Shown here: positions 34,362 through 37,961 of the stretch, one piece after another
How positions within the stretch are numbered: the stretch's first letter is position 1
How the letters are laid out: every line of letters begins with the position of its first letter
The notes under the pieces: model-generated
The model's input: only the letters and a program-made list of their open reading frames with translations
The model's database searches: none
What the model was told of the DNA's origin: nothing
Made by a program: the position numbers and the translations under genes
Assembly (NCBI GenBank): GCA_949296785.1
Contig: CASFRQ010000178.1
Coordinates: 1 to 37,961, forward strand
From: an uncultured Alphaproteobacteria bacterium
Lineage (GTDB): Bacteria; Pseudomonadota; Alphaproteobacteria; CASFRQ01; SAAU01
Direction of reading: 5' to 3'
DNA length: 37,961 nt

Positions 34362-36797
34362 ATGTCCAAATCAAACAAACAGGCCGAACCGACCCTCTTT
34401 TCCCTGGTTCAACCTTCCCCGGATTTCGGAGGGGACGCCGAACAAACCCTTCCGGATAAAGAGGCCGGAGAACCTAAGCAAAGCGCTTCAAAATCAACGG
34501 AAAAAGACACAATCTCCGCCGATAGGACAGATGCTTTTTCAGGTGTTCCCGGCAAATCCGACGAGCCAGCCGATGCCGTTCCGGCCCAGCAAAGAACAGA
34601 AAAAGGCGAAACAGAGAACCATCCCGAAAACAGCCGCGCGCAAAACAACAAAAAACTCCCGGCCGCCGGCAAAGGGCCGGAAAATCAGGCTGTTTCAGAC
34701 AAAGAAGAGGTGCAACGCCTGCTTCAAGAAGACATCTCCCTTTTGACCAAGGAGCAGGCGGCGGCACAATTGGCCTACCTGGCAGAAGAAATGGCGCGGT
34801 TGGATAAAGCATATTACCAGGAAGACGACCCTCTGGCCACGGACGCGGAATATGACTTTTTGAAAAAACGCAACGAAGACTTGGAAAAACATTTTCCCGA
34901 ACTGGTACGGGCGGACAGCCCTTCTTTCAAAGTCGGCGCCGCGAGTGCCAAAGGATTCAAAAAAGTTGTTCATCAGGTGCCGATGCTGTCCCTTTCCAAT
35001 ATTTTTGAAAAGGAGGAAATCGGGGATTTTGCCGAAAGAATCCGTTCTTTTTTAGGGTTAAAGGAGGAAGTGCCTTTAGACTTTGTCGCCGAACCGAAAA
35101 TAGACGGCTTGTCTTTTTCCGCCTTTTACAAAAACGGCAGATTTGAAAAGGGTTCCACCCGCGGCGACGGCACGACGGGGGAGGATATCACCGAAAACCT
35201 CAAAACCATCGCCGACTTCCCCTTGACTTTGCAAGGCGGACGTTTTCCGAATGAAATTGAGGTGCGCGGCGAAGTTTATATGACCAAGGAAGACTTCTTC
35301 GCTTTAAACAAAGAACAGGAGGAAGCGGGGAAAAAGGTCTTTGCCAACCCGCGCAACGCGGCGGCCGGCTCTTTACGGCAATTGGACCCTTCCGTAACGA
35401 AAAGAAGGAAACTCAGCCTTTTCGCCTACGCCTGGGGATTAACAAGCGACGAGTTTTGGACAACGCATGCGGAATTTCTTTCTCTTCTGAAAGAATGGGG
35501 ATTTCCGGTCAGCCCTGAAATCCGTCCCTGCGCCGATGTAACAGAGCTGGAGTCTTATTATGATAAAATGCAGGAAAAAAGAGCTTCTCTTCCCTACGAT
35601 ATTGACGGCGTCGTTTACAAAGTAAATCGTTTGGACTACCAAAAAAGGTTAGGTTTTATCGCGCGAGCGCCCCGATTCGCCATCGCCCATAAATTTCCGG
35701 CGCAAAGGGCGGAGACTCTTTTAAAAGCGATTCGCATCCAGGTCGGCCGGACGGGAATTTTGACGCCTGTAGCGGACTTGGAACCCGTCAATGTCGGCGG
35801 GGCGATGGTTTCCCACGCGACTTTGCATAACATTGACGAAATAGAACGCAAGGACATTCGCGAAAAAGACACCGTTCTCATTCAGCGGGCGGGCGATGTC
35901 ATTCCTCAGGTGCTCCAGGTTATTTTGGAAAAACGTCCCGAGGATTCAAAACCTTTTGTTTTCCCTTCGGTTTGCCCCGTCTGCGGCTCTCATGCGGCGC
36001 GGGAAGAGGACGAGGCCTACATTTATTGCACCGGCGGGCTTGTTTGTCCGGCACAAATGAGGGAACGGCTGAAACACTTTGTTTCTAAAGATGCTTTGGA
36101 TATAGAAGGGTTGGGGGACAAAAACATTGAGCTGTTTTATGATAAAGGATGGATTTTAACGCCGGCCGACCTTTTTGATTTAAAGGAAAAACACGAAACA
36201 GAGCTAATGCAGATGGACGGTTGGGGAGAAAAGTCCTGCCAAAACCTGTTTAACGCTATTGAAAAAGTGCAAAAAGGCGTGTCTTTTGACCGATTCCTTT
36301 TCGCGCTCGGTATTCGGCAGGTAGGACAGGTTACTGCGCGACTTTTGGCCGGCGTTTATCCGGATTTGGATACTTTGTTGCAGGCGGCGGACCAGGAAGG
36401 TTTCAAAGAACAGCTGACTTCTCTGGAAAGCATCGGAGACACCATTGCCGACGACTTTATCAATTTTCTAGCCGAACCGCACAACAGAGAACTTTTGAAC
36501 GCTTTGCGGCAAAAGATAAATATTTTGCCTTTTGAAAAAAGTGCCAAACAAACAGCTCTGACGGGGAAAACGGTCGTTTTCACGGGAGGATTGGAAACAA
36601 TGACACGTCCGGAAGCTAAAGCTAAGGCATTGGAAAGCGGGGCAAAAGTCAGTTCTTCCATCTCCGCCAAAACGGATTATGTCGTTTTAGGGAACGACGC
36701 GGGACAGAAAGCAAAAAAAGCCCGGGAATTAGGCATTCGCATCTTATCCGAAGAAGAATTTAAGCAATTACTTGAAAATCAATCGCCTCTTGGTTAA
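34362..36797 (+). CDS. ligA: NAD-dependent DNA ligase LigA with N-terminal extension
   Basis: LigA seals nicks in DNA using NAD+. Domains in order: Ia/NMN-binding region from about residue 125 (YYQEDDPLATDAEYD), HQVPMLSLSN, adenylation site EPKIDG with Lys246, RGDGTTGEDIT, an OB fold, a four-Cys zinc finger (CPVCG ... CTGGLVCPAQ), helix-hairpin-helix repeats, and a C-terminal BRCT (LTGKTVVFTGG). In E. coli the reactive Lys is 115, so about 120-130 extra residues lie at the front; they are charged, Lys/Glu/Ser/Pro-rich and low in complexity. GGAGG at a proper distance from the ATG at 34362 supports translation of this extension. Total length is 811 aa against about 670-700 normally. Confidence 0.95.
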   Translation: MSKSNKQAEPTLFSLVQPSPDFGGDAEQTLPDKEAGEPKQSASKSTEKDTISADRTDAFSGVPGKSDEPADAVPAQQRTEKGETENHPENSRAQNNKKLPAAGKGPENQAVSDKEEVQRLLQEDISLLTKEQAAAQLAYLAEEMARLDKAYYQEDDPLATDAEYDFLKKRNEDLEKHFPELVRADSPSFKVGAASAKGFKKVVHQVPMLSLSNIFEKEEIGDFAERIRSFLGLKEEVPLDFVAEPKIDGLSFSAFYKNGRFEKGSTRGDGTTGEDITENLKTIADFPLTLQGGRFPNEIEVRGEVYMTKEDFFALNKEQEEAGKKVFANPRNAAAGSLRQLDPSVTKRRKLSLFAYAWGLTSDEFWTTHAEFLSLLKEWGFPVSPEIRPCADVTELESYYDKMQEKRASLPYDIDGVVYKVNRLDYQKRLGFIARAPRFAIAHKFPAQRAETLLKAIRIQVGRTGILTPVADLEPVNVGGAMVSHATLHNIDEIERKDIREKDTVLIQRAGDVIPQVLQVILEKRPEDSKPFVFPSVCPVCGSHAAREEDEAYIYCTGGLVCPAQMRERLKHFVSKDALDIEGLGDKNIELFYDKGWILTPADLFDLKEKHETELMQMDGWGEKSCQNLFNAIEKVQKGVSFDRFLFALGIRQVGQVTARLLAGVYPDLDTLLQAADQEGFKEQLTSLESIGDTIADDFINFLAEPHNRELLNALRQKINILPFEKSAKQTALTGKTVVFTGGLETMTRPEAKAKALESGAKVSSSISAKTDYVVLGNDAGQKAKKARELGIRILSEEEFKQLLENQSPLG

Positions 36798-36840
36798 AAT
36801 ACATAAAAATAGGTTCAAACAGACGAACGGGAGTTACGAC

Positions 36841-37961
36841 ATGGTGGATGAAACAAACGATGAAATTCTGGAAAAAACAAACGCCGTCCAACCGGATGAA
36901 ACGGAAAACGATATCCTGTCCGATTCTCTTTTGGATGAAAATTCTCCTGAAAACGATGTTTCGGATATTCAGGAAGACGCTTTGTTTGAACCAAGGCGCC
37001 CTTCCGCTGGTCGGGAAGAAAACGACGAGGGTCTTTTGGAAAATGAAAGTCCTTTCGCTTTGGAGGATGAAACCGTTAACGACAGTATTGTTCTGCCGCC
37101 GCGCGTTCCTCAGAATCCGTTTTCCGAAAATGACGCTTTAAAAACGGAAGAAGAGCAGACTCCGGAAGAGGAAAACCTTATTCAAGAGGAAGAAAATTCA
37201 GAAGAAACCGCCCTTTCCTCCGACAAAATCTCGGAAGAAAAAGCGGATGCTTCAACGAATGAACAAGAAACCGTTGAACAAAACCTGAAGGAAGATTCCC
37301 CTATCGGCCATACCGAAGAAACTTTAAGAACCACCGACGAAACAGAAGAAGGGGGGGAAAATGTTCCCGAAACACCTTTCATGGCTGGACCGCCAAAATC
37401 ACACAATTTTGTTCAAAATACAGACTTAAGCGAAGAAAACTCTTCCGGTTCCGAAGAAAATGCCGAGGATATAGTCACTCCAAGAGAGGAAGAATCGGTT
37501 CAGGCTGTTGAAAATAAAGAAATGCCTGAGGAAACAAAAGAAGAAAACAAAGAGAAGGATGAAAAGGGGCCTGCTCCCGGACGGGCGCGCGGTTTTTTCC
37601 GGGAAGCGGCAAAGAGGGTTGTCATTCGTCCCGCAAACCAAGATGCAAATCTGCCCCCTCCGCCTTCTTTTAAAAACGATGTCAAAAAAGTTTTAAAATA
37701 TTTCTTTTTTATACCGATGGTCATCCTCCTGCTTATTGCGGGAGGGATATTTGGGACCGTTTTCTTCATATCTCCCTATTTTATCCGGTCTTTTTTGGAC
37801 AGCAAGGGATTAACCGGGGTAACCTACACCGTTGAAAGCAAGGGATTGACGGAAATGACCCTTGCCAATGTCAAAGATACGGAGGGGAATTTTGAAATCG
37901 GGAAAATTATTTTAAAGTATGATTTGCTTGACTTCTTCAAAAAAAGAATCCGCATCATGAG
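36841..37961 (+). CDS. Acidic-tailed membrane protein, AsmA/YdbH-like (3' end outside window)
   Basis: An ATG at 36841, with GGGAG 7 nt upstream, opens a frame that runs off the right edge (373 codons). Residues 1 to about 280 are highly acidic and low in complexity, with many Glu, Asp, Ser and Thr. One transmembrane helix (FFFIPMVILLLIAGGIFGTVFF, about 287-308) follows a short basic stretch. After it the periplasmic part begins GLTGVTYTVESKGLTEMTL, then a pattern like GNFEIGKIILKYDLLDFFKK. This resembles the start of AsmA/YdbH-type inter-membrane lipid transport proteins, but only about 60 residues of it are visible, so that is a guess. The orientation predicts a long cytoplasmic acidic tail. 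Confidence 0.7.
   Translation, partial: MVDETNDEILEKTNAVQPDETENDILSDSLLDENSPENDVSDIQEDALFEPRRPSAGREENDEGLLENESPFALEDETVNDSIVLPPRVPQNPFSENDALKTEEEQTPEEENLIQEEENSEETALSSDKISEEKADASTNEQETVEQNLKEDSPIGHTEETLRTTDETEEGGENVPETPFMAGPPKSHNFVQNTDLSEENSSGSEENAEDIVTPREEESVQAVENKEMPEETKEENKEKDEKGPAPGRARGFFREAAKRVVIRPANQDANLPPPPSFKNDVKKVLKYFFFIPMVILLLIAGGIFGTVFFISPYFIRSFLDSKGLTGVTYTVESKGLTEMTLANVKDTEGNFEIGKIILKYDLLDFFKKRIRIM

Noticed and set aside
36848..37141. 97-codon plus-strand frame inside the right-edge gene
   Set aside because: It is a shifted-frame shadow; the frame from 36841 has a ribosome binding site and a membrane helix and runs to the window edge.

Overview
The window looks like chromosomal DNA of a Gram-negative alphaproteobacterium, probably an uncultured, host-associated lineage. 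Evidence: a division and cell wall (dcw) cluster; KdsA and BamD, meaning LPS and an outer membrane; a bamD-recN-ligA block, an order common in Alphaproteobacteria; and prepilin relics with a GRSMIEM/MVEM cleavage motif that I associate, from memory only, with uncultured gut alphaproteobacteria. No rRNA, tRNA, CRISPR array or transposon was seen.

Left part (1-17,633, minus strand). One tightly packed dcw operon reads right to left: mraZ, rsmH, ftsL, ftsI, a murE-murF fusion, mraY, ftsW, murG, murC, murB, ftsQ, ftsA, ftsZ (cut by the left edge). Many stop/start junctions overlap by 4 or 8 nt. murD (expected between mraY and ftsW) and ddl (expected between murB and ftsQ) are absent; a 131-bp and a 38-bp spacer occupy those places. 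Two features stand out. FtsZ carries about 255 acidic residues in front of its GTPase core, plus a C-terminal linker of more than 200 residues. The MurF half of the fusion keeps its P-loop but has lost nearly every other hallmark Mur-ligase residue, while the MurE half and MurC keep theirs.

Middle (17,634-20,400). An AT-rich divergent intergenic region leads into two tandem copies of a small secreted four-cysteine protein, with the tail of a third copy surviving upstream. They converge, across a bidirectional terminator, on a GH108-type muramidase that has a long unrecognised N-terminal region.

Right of centre (20,406-27,940). A three-domain lysophospholipid transporter/acyltransferase/acyl-ACP synthetase (LplT-Aas type) diverges from tpiA-secG-kdsA-eno. 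pyrG, often found between secG and kdsA, is missing. A strong terminator follows eno.

About 28.0-30.3 kb is nearly gene-free, AT-rich and appears decayed. It holds two divergent prepilin-like relics, one truncated and one frameshifted, and an inverted repeat.

Right part (30,289-37,961, plus strand). A D,D-carboxypeptidase with a SPOR domain overlaps bamD; recN and ligA follow, then an edge-truncated membrane protein with about 280 acidic cytoplasmic residues. Long acidic, low-complexity segments recur in FtsZ, MurE-MurF, LigA and this last protein, so they look like a trait of the genome.
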